A DNA stretch of 46,171 nt from Candidatus Limnocylindrales bacterium. Its GTDB lineage: Bacteria; Moduliflexota; Moduliflexia; Moduliflexales; JAUQPW01. The translations under genes were made by a program, and so were the position numbers. The stretch is taken from contig DATMBG010000020.1 of assembly GCA_035559535.1 (NCBI GenBank), forward strand, positions 1 through 46,171, in the 5' to 3' direction. Position 1 is the first letter of the stretch; every line of letters begins with the position of its first letter. Under the pieces are notes generated by a model. The model had not been told where the DNA came from, did no database searches, and saw nothing but the letters and a program-made list of their open reading frames with translations. This document shows, piece by piece, positions 35,075 through 43,004 of this stretch.

Positions 35075-37177
35075 CTAGTTTTTATCCAAAATCAATCGAC
35101 GTCCTTCCCGAAGGAGCTGGGTAAACACTGCCACAGATAAAGGCTTGCTAAAAAAATAACCCTGGATCTCATCACAGTGATGGGCTCGCAAGAAGGCCAA
35201 TTGCTCTTCTGTTTCCACACCTTCGGCTATTACCCTTAGTTTCAGGCTGTGGGCAATATCAATAATCAACCTGGCGATGATGGCCCCGTCGGGATCTGTA
35301 GTAATATCCCGCACGAAGGACTGATCAATTTTCAAGGTATCCAATGAAAACCGTCTTAAATAGCTAAGCGAAGAATAGCCGGTACCAAAATCATCGATGG
35401 AGAGCTGAATTCCCATGGTTTTTAATTCCCGCAACTTCGTAAGAGTTGCTTCGGCATTTTCCATGATGGTACTCTCCGTCAGCTCCAGTTCCAAATAACG
35501 GGGATCAAGATCCGTTTCTTCTAATATCCGGGCTATGTTTTCGACTAAATTTTTTTGCTTAAAAAGACGAGCTGAGAGGTTAACGGCAACACGTACAGGT
35601 CGGAGATCCGCTTTTTGCCACGTCTTGGCCTGGATACAGGTTGAACGCAAGACCCACTCCCCCAGAGGTACGATCAATCCTGTTTCTTCCGCCAATGGAA
35701 CAAACTTCATCGGAGAGATGAGCCCTTGCGTAGGATGCTGCCAGCGCACCAGAGCTTCTGCCCCAACGATCTGCCCTGTCTGGAGACTCAACTGGGGCTG
35801 GTAGTAGAGAATAAGCTCGTTTCTTTCCAATGCACGGCGTAAACTACTTTCCATGACCAACCGTTCCAGGGCTTTGGCATGGATGGTCGACGTATAAAGC
35901 TGGTAATTATTTTTACCCTGGAGCTTGGCGCGATGAAGTGCAGCATCTGCATTTTTGATTAAAACTTCTGCCGTTTCTCCATCGGATGGATAAAAGCTTA
36001 CACCCATGCTAACCGTAATACGAAATTCATGATTATCAAGATTGAAGGGAGGCTCGATAACTTTGAGGATTCTTTGGGAAATTTTTTCTAAGTTCTGCAC
36101 CTGACCGATTCCCGGAAGCAACAACAGAAACTCACCGTTCCCCAGGTGGGCCAAAGTGTCTCCTTCTCCCAGACAACGGGTAAGTCGTTGGGTAATTTCT
36201 CGTAAGAGCCGATCGCCAAGGACATACCCCAAGGTATCGTTGATGGTCTTGAATTGATTCAGATGCAGGGACATAACAGCTAATTCTTGCTGGGTACGAT
36301 GGGCATGGGCTAATGCCTGGGTCAGGCGATCATTGAATAGAGTCCGGTTAGGCAACCCGGTTAAAGCATCATAATAGGCTAGATGACGGATCGTTTCTTC
36401 ATCCAGCTTACGGTCGGTAATATCCCGGAGGGTAAGGACAACCCCTTTTATATTCGGGTCCTGGAGGAAATGGTTAAAGGTGGCTTCAAGAAAACGCCAC
36501 AAACCGTTTCGATGCCGACATCGTAACTCAATACCTGTAACCCTACCAGATTGTCCGGGTTCCTGCCTCAAAACAACTGAAAAGCGTGAAACATCCTCTG
36601 GATGGATATACTCAAGAAAGTTCTTTCCGACCAACTCTTCGGGTTTATAGCCAAGGATACGTTCAACGGAGGGACTTTTATACTTGACGATTCCATTGGC
36701 ATCCAGAATGGAAACTATATCCGATACGTACTCGATTAGGGTACGAAAGCGATTCTCGTTTTCACGAAGAGCCTGCTTTATCTTACGTTGTACATGACGC
36801 TCATGAACTACCCGCAACTCCCGTTCAATAGCGGGAACCAGCCTTGCCAGCTCACTCTTTTTAAGATAATCCCGGGCTCCGACTCTCATAACGGCTAAGG
36901 CCTGATCCTCATGGGTATCATCAGATACAACAATAAGAGGCAGATCAAGCTTCCTCTCCTTTAAAAGGGCTAAGGTGTTAGAAATATCCAATCCAGGTAA
37001 AAAACAATTGGCAATGACTACATCCCAGGTCGACTTACTTAGCGCAATATCCATGGCTTCTGGCGTATTTACCCACTCAAAATCAGGTTCATAACCTCCC
37101 CGTTGGAGCTCTTGGATCAATAAGGCCACGTCAATCTCAGAATCCTCAACCACTAATACCCGAAGTAATCTGTTCAT
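35075..37177 (-). CDS. REC-PAS-GGDEF-EAL regulator; EAL intact, REC and GGDEF degenerate
   Basis: A 700-residue cytoplasmic signalling protein. Order: receiver-like domain (1-125), PAS (about 141-255), GGDEF (about 262-430), EAL (about 440-690). In the receiver the acceptor aspartate is N57 (VVIANCFLPG), so normal phosphorylation is unlikely. The GGDEF signature reads GNGEF (346-350) and the first metal-binding aspartate is missing (SLHLNQFK), so it should not make c-di-GMP. The EAL domain keeps EALVRW (474-479), ELTES, DDFGTGYSS, KIDQSFV and AEGVE. The protein is best seen as a c-di-GMP phosphodiesterase with a sensory pseudo-receiver. It is last in the six-gene minus-strand run, 38 nt after the amidohydrolase. 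Confidence 0.9.
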   Translation of the reverse strand: MNRLLRVLVVEDSEIDVALLIQELQRGGYEPDFEWVNTPEAMDIALSKSTWDVVIANCFLPGLDISNTLALLKERKLDLPLIVVSDDTHEDQALAVMRVGARDYLKKSELARLVPAIERELRVVHERHVQRKIKQALRENENRFRTLIEYVSDIVSILDANGIVKYKSPSVERILGYKPEELVGKNFLEYIHPEDVSRFSVVLRQEPGQSGRVTGIELRCRHRNGLWRFLEATFNHFLQDPNIKGVVLTLRDITDRKLDEETIRHLAYYDALTGLPNRTLFNDRLTQALAHAHRTQQELAVMSLHLNQFKTINDTLGYVLGDRLLREITQRLTRCLGEGDTLAHLGNGEFLLLLPGIGQVQNLEKISQRILKVIEPPFNLDNHEFRITVSMGVSFYPSDGETAEVLIKNADAALHRAKLQGKNNYQLYTSTIHAKALERLVMESSLRRALERNELILYYQPQLSLQTGQIVGAEALVRWQHPTQGLISPMKFVPLAEETGLIVPLGEWVLRSTCIQAKTWQKADLRPVRVAVNLSARLFKQKNLVENIARILEETDLDPRYLELELTESTIMENAEATLTKLRELKTMGIQLSIDDFGTGYSSLSYLRRFSLDTLKIDQSFVRDITTDPDGAIIARLIIDIAHSLKLRVIAEGVETEEQLAFLRAHHCDEIQGYFFSKPLSVAVFTQLLREGRRLILDKN

Positions 37178-37215
37178 TTTTTAAACCTCAAAGTTATCTT
37201 ATAAAATCTCAACCC

Positions 37216-38604
37216 TTATACTTCCTTCCATTTCATCTTGACCTGGAGTCCGGACCTTTGTACCAGCCTTTTGGCAAGCTGGTCGACCTTTGAATAGATC
37301 TCCTCTTCCTTGATTCTTGTGAATTTTCCCCCTTCCAAAACTATTTCTCCGTCAATAAGCACGGTATCTACACTATGTCCACTTACCGAATAAATCAGGT
37401 TATTGATGGGGTGAAGAAGGGGCTGCCATTCGATATGACGGGTATCAAAAAGAACCAGGTCGGCCTTTTTTCCCACCTGGATAGAACCAACCTGATCTTG
37501 CATCAACAAGGCCCTGGCTCCATGAAGAGTGCCCATTTCCAGAGCGGTTTCGGCCGGAATCTGATTAACATCCATGCGACTATCTTTATAGAGGGTGGCC
37601 ACCAGGTACATCATGCGGCACATATTAAAATGGTTGGAACCATTACCACTATCTCCTCCCAGGGCCACACAAATACCTTTGTCCAGCATTTCGGGGAAAC
37701 GGCCGTGTCGGGTAATTCCCTTCATGTGGCGCAAGGCAGCCGTAGGACAATGAACTACACTCACCTGGTATTGTCGGAGGAGTTCCAGATCCCTCTCCTG
37801 GATATAAACCATATGAACGAGTTTAACATTTTTATCTAAAACTCCTAATTCTTCCAAATGAGAAACGGGAACGGTATCTTTGGTGCCCGAAGCCGGATCT
37901 GTGGCCAGATGCATCATGCTAAAGCCAACTCCATAGGAATCTGCCAGGCTTTTAGCCCCCTTTATCAATTCATCGGAGACGGTTCCGATTCCCAGAATAA
38001 TAGGCCAGGCTAAAATCCTGGCCTCACGGCCATTGGGATGATTCCGGTTACGATTAATTTGAGATAACAGAGCTTCATTTTGTCTCAAAGCTTCTTCTGT
38101 TGTCTGCCTCATTCGAGGGGGAGCCTGGGGTAAATCCCAGGTCCAGCGTCCCACAATCCCTCGGATCCCAATATCTTCCGCCGCTTGTACCACACTTCCT
38201 ACATCAAAAAGGGTTCCGGCCTCACAGAAGGTCGTGGTTCCAGTCCGGATCATCTCGATAAAGGCAAGCATGGCGGAGTAGTATTCCTCTTCGGGAGTTA
38301 AGATGGAATAAACCGGAAAAAGCCACTCCGGGAGCCAGGCATGAAGAGGGGCATCGTCTGGAACTAAGCCTCGGATAATATGCTCGGAGAGATGAACATG
38401 GGCATCGACAAATCCCGGAAGAATAACCTTTTCCCTGGCATCCAGGACCCGGTCCGCTTGAAATTTCCGCCGAATTTCCTCGGACTTTCCCACAGCCACT
38501 ATTCTATTACCCTCGATGGCAATACTTCCATTTGGAATAATCCGTCTTTCGGTATCCAACGTTACCAACAGGCCATTTTCAATGAGTAAAGTTTTAGCAG
38601 GCAT
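37216..38604 (-). CDS. Amidohydrolase of the TRZ/ATZ - MtaD type
   Basis: A 462-residue metal-dependent deaminase or hydrolase. The metal site is H69-x-H71 (DAHVHLSEH), with later ligands in SMMHLATD and LVHMVY and the aspartate in ALGGDSGNGSNHF. The N-terminal and C-terminal strands form the composite beta-sandwich of the family (SIAIEGNRIVAVGK and VGKKADLVLFDTRHI). Relatives include S-adenosylhomocysteine/methylthioadenosine deaminase and guanine or s-triazine deaminases. The arrangement GGDSGNGSNH resembles but does not equal the MtaD signature, so the substrate is open. It starts 18 nt after hemL with a good GGGAG site, implying co-transcription with haem genes. Confidence 0.85.
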   Translation of the reverse strand: MPAKTLLIENGLLVTLDTERRIIPNGSIAIEGNRIVAVGKSEEIRRKFQADRVLDAREKVILPGFVDAHVHLSEHIIRGLVPDDAPLHAWLPEWLFPVYSILTPEEEYYSAMLAFIEMIRTGTTTFCEAGTLFDVGSVVQAAEDIGIRGIVGRWTWDLPQAPPRMRQTTEEALRQNEALLSQINRNRNHPNGREARILAWPIILGIGTVSDELIKGAKSLADSYGVGFSMMHLATDPASGTKDTVPVSHLEELGVLDKNVKLVHMVYIQERDLELLRQYQVSVVHCPTAALRHMKGITRHGRFPEMLDKGICVALGGDSGNGSNHFNMCRMMYLVATLYKDSRMDVNQIPAETALEMGTLHGARALLMQDQVGSIQVGKKADLVLFDTRHIEWQPLLHPINNLIYSVSGHSVDTVLIDGEIVLEGGKFTRIKEEEIYSKVDQLAKRLVQRSGLQVKMKWKEV

Positions 38605-38622
38605 GGAATCGGACTCCCGTTT

Positions 38623-39900
38623 TTATAATTTCTCAAAAGCCTCTGCAGCAGCGGCAAGAGTTTTCTCGATATCCTCCTCGGTATGGGCTGCCGAGACAAA
38701 ACCGGCTTCGAATTGTGAAGGGGCAAAATAAATGCCACGTTCCAACATCAATCCGAAATACCTGGCATATCTTTTCGTATCGGAAGTTTTAGCTGTCGCA
38801 TAATTGGTTACCGGAGTGTCCGTGAAAAAGAGGCACATCATCGAGCCGACCCGGGTGGTATAAACAGGAACTCCGGCCTTAGCTGCGCATTCTTGAAGAC
38901 CCTGGGCCAGTCGGGCAGATTTTTCTTCCAGATCCTTATAAAAACCGGGTTGAGAAATAATCTTAAGGGTTTCAATTCCGGCGGTCATGGCCAGGGGATT
39001 CCCGGAGAGGGTTCCTGCCTGATAAACCGGACCGAGGGGAGCTACTTTTTCCATGATTTCCCTTTTCCCTCCATATGCCCCAACCGGAAGTCCTCCTCCA
39101 ATAATCTTTCCCAAACAGGTCAGGTCTGCCTGGACTCCATAGAGCTCCTGGGCTCCCCCCCAGGCAACCCGAAATCCTGTAATGACTTCATCAAAAATCA
39201 GGACGATACCCTGTTCTAAAGTTAACTCTCGAAGACCTTCTAAAAATCCCTTAGCCGGTGGAATTACTCCTACATTTCCCGCAATAGGTTCTAAAATAAT
39301 GGCTGCGATCTCACCCCGATTGGCCTCGATGACCTGTTTGACCGCATCCAGATTGTTATAGGGAACGGTCAGGGTGTGTTTTGCATAGTCTGCCGGTACT
39401 CCCGGGCTATCCGGGATCCCTAAGGTTAAAACTCCTGACCCTGCCTTAACCAGTAACCCATCGGAATGACCGTGATAACAGGCCTCAAACTTGATAATTT
39501 TATCCCGACCTGTAAATCCTCGAGCCAGCCGAATGGCACTCATGGTCGCTTCGGTTCCAGAGTTAACCATACGAACCAGCTCCATGGAAGGAAACGCCTG
39601 GGTCACCATCCGGGCCAGAGTGACTTCCAGTTCTGTGGGAGCTCCATAACTGGTTCCCCGTTCACAGGCTTCCTTTAAAGCCGAAACGATCTGGGGATGA
39701 GCATGCCCTAAAATCATAGGCCCCCAGGATCCCACATAATCGATATATTCCTTACCGTCTACATCATAAATCTTGGAACCCTGAGCCCGCTGAATAAATC
39801 GAGGGGTTCCTCCAACGGCCTTAAAAGCCCTTACCGGACTGTTAACGCCTCCGGGAAGATATTTTTGGGCCTCTGCAAATAATATTTCAGATTTGGTCAT
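38623..39900 (-). CDS. hemL: Glutamate-1-semialdehyde 2,1-aminomutase
   Basis: PLP enzyme, 425 residues, that converts glutamate-1-semialdehyde to 5-aminolevulinate, step two of the C5 pathway. The catalytic lysine is K265 ([14 protein letters not shown]), the same number as in well-studied homologues. Other markers are [37 protein letters not shown] and FDEVITGFR. The ATG at 39900 gives the normal N-terminus [13 protein letters not shown] reading from 40035 would start inside the hemA stop and contain repeat-derived residues. The 131-nt hemA-hemL gap holds inverted GTCCGTTGTCC-like repeats. It works on the product of the adjacent hemA. Confidence 0.97.
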   Translation of the reverse strand: MTKSEILFAEAQKYLPGGVNSPVRAFKAVGGTPRFIQRAQGSKIYDVDGKEYIDYVGSWGPMILGHAHPQIVSALKEACERGTSYGAPTELEVTLARMVTQAFPSMELVRMVNSGTEATMSAIRLARGFTGRDKIIKFEACYHGHSDGLLVKAGSGVLTLGIPDSPGVPADYAKHTLTVPYNNLDAVKQVIEANRGEIAAIILEPIAGNVGVIPPAKGFLEGLRELTLEQGIVLIFDEVITGFRVAWGGAQELYGVQADLTCLGKIIGGGLPVGAYGGKREIMEKVAPLGPVYQAGTLSGNPLAMTAGIETLKIISQPGFYKDLEEKSARLAQGLQECAAKAGVPVYTTRVGSMMCLFFTDTPVTNYATAKTSDTKRYARYFGLMLERGIYFAPSQFEAGFVSAAHTEEDIEKTLAAAAEAFEKL

Positions 39901-40031
39901 CGGCTCATGGTCCGTTGTCCGTCCTCTATTGTCCATAAATGGTTCATAACATTTAATCATTATAAAGAGACGGTTAAAGCCGGAATTAAGACTTTGTAAT
40001 GAACAATGGACAACGGTCAACGGATGAATTA
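39901..40031. repeat. Inverted dispersed repeats in the hemA-hemL gap
   Basis: GGTCCGTTGTCCG (from 39909) and ATTGTCCAT (from 39929) face ACAATGGACAACGGTC (from 40002). The two arms are imperfect inverse copies about 70 nt apart. They could fold in the mRNA between hemA and hemL and alter the relative expression of the two genes. Confidence 0.4.
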
Positions 40032-41303
40032 TCACTCCTCAACCTCTAAATTAAACAACTTTTGAACTGCCTGAATATAGACGGAACCTTCATCGGTGTA
40101 AGAGAGTTTTTTCAAAGCCACCAAAGGGTCGTGGAGAATTTTATTGGTAATGAGATTGACCATAATTTGGATTTTTTCCAGATCTTTTTGGGAAAGACTT
40201 TTCAGCTCCGGCAATCGTCGTTCCAGTTCCGTTCTGCTAATGGTCTCAATCTTTTTCCGTAAAGCTTTAATAGTCGGAACGGCGTCCTGGGCTTTGAGCC
40301 ATTTGGAAAATTGAAGAACTTCTTGCTGGATAATCTCTTCAGCCCGTTGAGCTTCTTTGGCCCGCTCTCGAATATTGGCTTCGACCACCGCCTGCAGGTC
40401 ATCGATGTCGTAGAGATAAACATTATCCAGTTGATTAATATCCGGGTCCAGATTTCGAGGTACCGCAATATCAATCAAGAACATGGGGCGATTCTTCCTC
40501 AATGAAAGAAGTGCTTTGATATCCTCGTACTTTAAAAGATAATGGGGAGATCCCGTAGAACTGATGACAATATCTATCGTGATCAGAGCTTCTGAGATCC
40601 GATCAAACGGAATAGCCGTTCCTTGAAAAGCCTTAGCCAGCTCAACTGCTCGCTCGTAGGTTCGATTGGTTACAAGAACCCTTTGAACCCCTTCTGAAAT
40701 GAGATGGCGTACAGCCAGCTCACCCATTTCACCGGCTCCGATGATCAAGACTTGCTTATCCTGGAGGCTTCCAAATATTTTTTTGGCTAATTCGACGGCA
40801 GCAAAGCTAACCGAAACGGCATTCCTGGAAATCCCGGTTTCTGTGCGAACGGCTTTAGCAACTTTGAAAGCCTTATGCATCAGGGTGTGTAAGAAAAAAC
40901 GGGTGGTATTACTTTCACAGGCTATTTTATAAGCTGCTTTCATTTGGCCTAGAATCTGAGGCTCTCCCAAGATCATGGAATCTAAACTGGAAGCAACCCG
41001 GAAAATGTGGGCCACCGCCTGATCTCCTTCATAAACATACAAATATTTTTCCAGAACAGACCTCTCTACCTGCTGATAGGTTGCAAGAAATTCTTTGACC
41101 GTTCTGATTCCTTCCTCTGTAGAAGAAACCACCGAATAAATCTCTACCCGGTTACAGGTGGAAATAATAAAATTTTCCAGAATTCCCTTGGCCTGATGCA
41201 ATTGGGTGAGCGGCTTTTCCAGCTCTTTATCAAAGAAGGCCAATTTCTCCCGAATCTCTACGGGAGCTGTTCGGTGATTAAGTCCTACAACGATGATATT
41301 CAT
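40032..41303 (-). CDS. hemA: Glutamyl-tRNA reductase
   Basis: First enzyme of the C5 haem pathway; it reduces glutamyl-tRNA(Glu) to glutamate-1-semialdehyde with NADPH. At 423 residues it is of normal length. The catalytic cysteine is C50 in [11 protein letters not shown]. The N-terminus [15 protein letters not shown], the [13 protein letters not shown] segment, the NADPH-binding [13 protein letters not shown] and the C-terminal dimerisation helix are all visible. It lies 22 nt after hemX and before hemL, an order known from many bacteria. An early lysine or the N-terminal region often mediates haem-dependent control in other species, but this cannot be judged here. Confidence 0.97.
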   Translation of the reverse strand: MNIIVVGLNHRTAPVEIREKLAFFDKELEKPLTQLHQAKGILENFIISTCNRVEIYSVVSSTEEGIRTVKEFLATYQQVERSVLEKYLYVYEGDQAVAHIFRVASSLDSMILGEPQILGQMKAAYKIACESNTTRFFLHTLMHKAFKVAKAVRTETGISRNAVSVSFAAVELAKKIFGSLQDKQVLIIGAGEMGELAVRHLISEGVQRVLVTNRTYERAVELAKAFQGTAIPFDRISEALITIDIVISSTGSPHYLLKYEDIKALLSLRKNRPMFLIDIAVPRNLDPDINQLDNVYLYDIDDLQAVVEANIRERAKEAQRAEEIIQQEVLQFSKWLKAQDAVPTIKALRKKIETISRTELERRLPELKSLSQKDLEKIQIMVNLITNKILHDPLVALKKLSYTDEGSVYIQAVQKLFNLEVEE

Positions 41304-41325
41304 GTTATATTTTACGTTTCAAGTT

Positions 41326-42156
41326 TTAAAAAAGATGTAATCTTCTCTCAGAAAAATAATAAATCGCCATGAAAGTAATCAAAATGTAAGAGAATCCCAG
41401 AATGGTCAAATAAGAAGCCTTTCTTCCTCTCCAACCTGCCGTAACTCGGGCATAGATAAGGATGGCATAAATAATCCAGACAATAATGGCAAAAATAGTC
41501 GTCGGATCCCGGCTGAGGGGATTTACACCTCTAAACTTGGCCCAAATGGCTCCAATGATAATGGCTAATGTCAACAAGGGGAATCCAATCAACAAGGCTT
41601 GATAGCTTAAATTATCCAGAATTTCTAGAGAAGGAAGCCGATAATAAAGCGCCCCCGGTTTTTTTGACTTGAGCTGTCGCTCCTGAATAAGATACATGAC
41701 GGCCGCACAGGAGGCAATGGCAAAAACTGCATAACCCAGAATGGCTACCACGGCATGAAGACCGATCCAGTAACTCTGGACGGCAGGGAGTGAAGTCTTC
41801 CCCTCCGGCAGTGAATAGGCATAGATGAACAGCATAAAAGCAATGGGAATAACAAAAGCCCCCAAAACGGGAATATGGTACTTAAGATCGACAATCAAAA
41901 ATACCAGAATCGTGGCCCAAATAAAAAGAAAGAGAGTCTCTTTGGAATTGGAAAAAGGGGAGATCCGAATAATGGTAAATTTAAATAAGATGGTAATGGT
42001 ATCTAACGTAAAACTTACCACCGTCAATGCCGTAGCAAGCCGGGCCAAAAAGGGCTTTTTCGTAACAAGAAAAGAAAGATAACCCAGGGTCGCCAAAAAG
42101 AAGATAACTAAGAGAATCTCGAATAAAAAAAAGTTTATGATGTGAGTGGTATCCAT
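41326..42156 (-). CDS. HemX/CcsA-like membrane protein lacking the WWD motif
   Basis: A 276-residue integral membrane protein with about eight helices, of the CcsA/CcmC/HemX family. The segment ISPFSNSKETLFLFIW and the histidine H134 (YWIGLHAVVAILGYAVF) match the family. The tryptophan-rich WWD loop that presents haem in CcsA is not there: residues 202-220 read GAIWAKFRGVNPLSRDPTT. A conserved histidine before the ISPFSNS segment is replaced by D52. This argues for a HemX-type role beside hemA (in Bacillus subtilis HemX lowers HemA levels) rather than cytochrome c maturation. No ribosome-binding site is seen; the start is only 7 nt after the stop of the selenoprotein gene, so translation is probably coupled. 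Confidence 0.8.
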   Translation of the reverse strand: MDTTHIINFFLFEILLVIFFLATLGYLSFLVTKKPFLARLATALTVVSFTLDTITILFKFTIIRISPFSNSKETLFLFIWATILVFLIVDLKYHIPVLGAFVIPIAFMLFIYAYSLPEGKTSLPAVQSYWIGLHAVVAILGYAVFAIASCAAVMYLIQERQLKSKKPGALYYRLPSLEILDNLSYQALLIGFPLLTLAIIIGAIWAKFRGVNPLSRDPTTIFAIIVWIIYAILIYARVTAGWRGRKASYLTILGFSYILITFMAIYYFSERRLHLF

Positions 42157-42163
42157 ACGCGAG

Positions 42164-42667
42164 TTAATAAGGCCAGTAAAAGGCGTATTTTTTATCGATA
42201 GCCTCTTTGATGGCGGCCAGGGAATAACCTTTTCCCTTCATTTCATACGCCTCCAGCGTAATAGACCGACAGATCTCTCAACCTGCAGAATGGGTATCCA
42301 CATAACAATCTAAATTATTCTGATGGTGATGGGTCCTATAACATCCACAATAACAGGGCAGGTTTTCGACCAGCTCCGGATCTGCCTGGGCAATCTGATA
42401 AGCTAAAGCTGTTTTATCGGTAAACAGAGTCGGAGATAAGGTCTTGGGTCGAGGAGATCGAGGTATGGCCGGCAGGCTAAACCCGGTCCGTTTTTCGGTC
42501 CTGAAACCAGAAGCCGACCGGAATCGCATCCCCAGAAGGAAATATATATCAACGCCAACAATCAAAATCAATAAAAAGATCAACGCTACCACGGCAGAAC
42601 GGCTCGCAGCCAACCGGTCCAAGAAGTTCTTTTTCGGTTTCCCAGGATTTTGAGTATTCTCCTCCAT
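42164..42667 (-). CDS. Membrane-anchored CYCGC-motif selenoprotein (in-frame TGA read as selenocysteine)
   Basis: A predicted 167-residue protein. An N-terminal helix (about 25-47) anchors it. The soluble part has C105, C107 and C109 (LPCYCGCY), a His-rich turn, C121 (LDCYVDTHSAG), then TGA (42278-42280) at position 130. The frame continues E-I-C-R-S-I-T-L-E-A to the ending KKYAFYWPY and TAA (42164-42166). TGA thus occupies the first position of a C-x-x-C pair (UEIC, 130-133). A hairpin follows the TGA at selenocysteine-insertion spacing. I recall, unverified, that NCBI names a CYCXC family (seleno)protein. GAGGA precedes the ATG. TGA is a true stop in other genes here. The gene heads the hemX-hemA-hemL run. 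The redox role is inferred. Confidence 0.82.
42246..42260 (-). promoter_or_regulatory. Candidate bacterial SECIS hairpin
   Basis: On the minus strand TACGC (42260-42256) pairs perfectly with GCGTA (42250-42246) around the 5-nt loop TGGAG. The loop starts 23 nt after the TGA and has G as its second base; bacterial SECIS elements typically place a G in the first two loop bases at 16-37 nt from the codon. The stem is short, so the structure needs computation. Confidence 0.55.
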
Positions 42668-43004
42668 GTAAAAATCCTCTTTCTTAGAGGTTATCTCATC
42701 AACCTTATAAGTTCCTTAAAAGCTTTAATCGCGTCCCAAAGATTTCGTTAATATTTTATTACAAGCCTTGCAAACAAAGCAAGAAATATTTTAACAACTG
42801 AAATATTACAGCCGGGAATCAAGAAATCTCGAGAAAGAATCTTTATTTTTTTCATTCTCAATGATTCGGACAATCCAGAAGATCGGCAAAAGAATTGTCG
42901 GGTTGGGGTGGTGAGGGATACCTGCCATTGAAAAAAAATAAAGACCTCGAAGGTTTTGAAAAACCTTCGAGGTCTTTCGTCTGAATGGATATTCTATCCC
43001 GGTA
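42668..43004. other. Intergenic region with the clpB terminator and AT-rich promoter zone
   Basis: No gene is seen. The half nearest the selenoprotein gene is AT-rich and contains TAAAAT-like -10 candidates on the minus strand, the best of them 18 nt after a weak TTGCTT; I do not call a firm promoter. The half near clpB contains the terminator at 42940-42977. Confidence 0.5.
42931..42977 (-). terminator. Rho-independent terminator of clpB
   Basis: A perfect 17-bp stem joins 42940-42956 to 42961-42977 with a TGAA loop. Read on the minus strand it is followed at once by a run of eight T's (42938-42931). It lies 28 nt beyond the clpB stop. Confidence 0.93.

Noticed and set aside
41825-42082. 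85-codon plus-strand frame opposite hemX
   Set aside because: Antisense of a membrane protein gene with no own signals; typical shadow.
42278-42280. Frameshift or simple nonsense mutation as the cause of the TGA
   Set aside because: The frame is unchanged across the TGA, the downstream part looks conserved, and the codon replaces a redox cysteine in a U-x-x-C pair; a pseudogene remains possible only if Sec machinery is missing.
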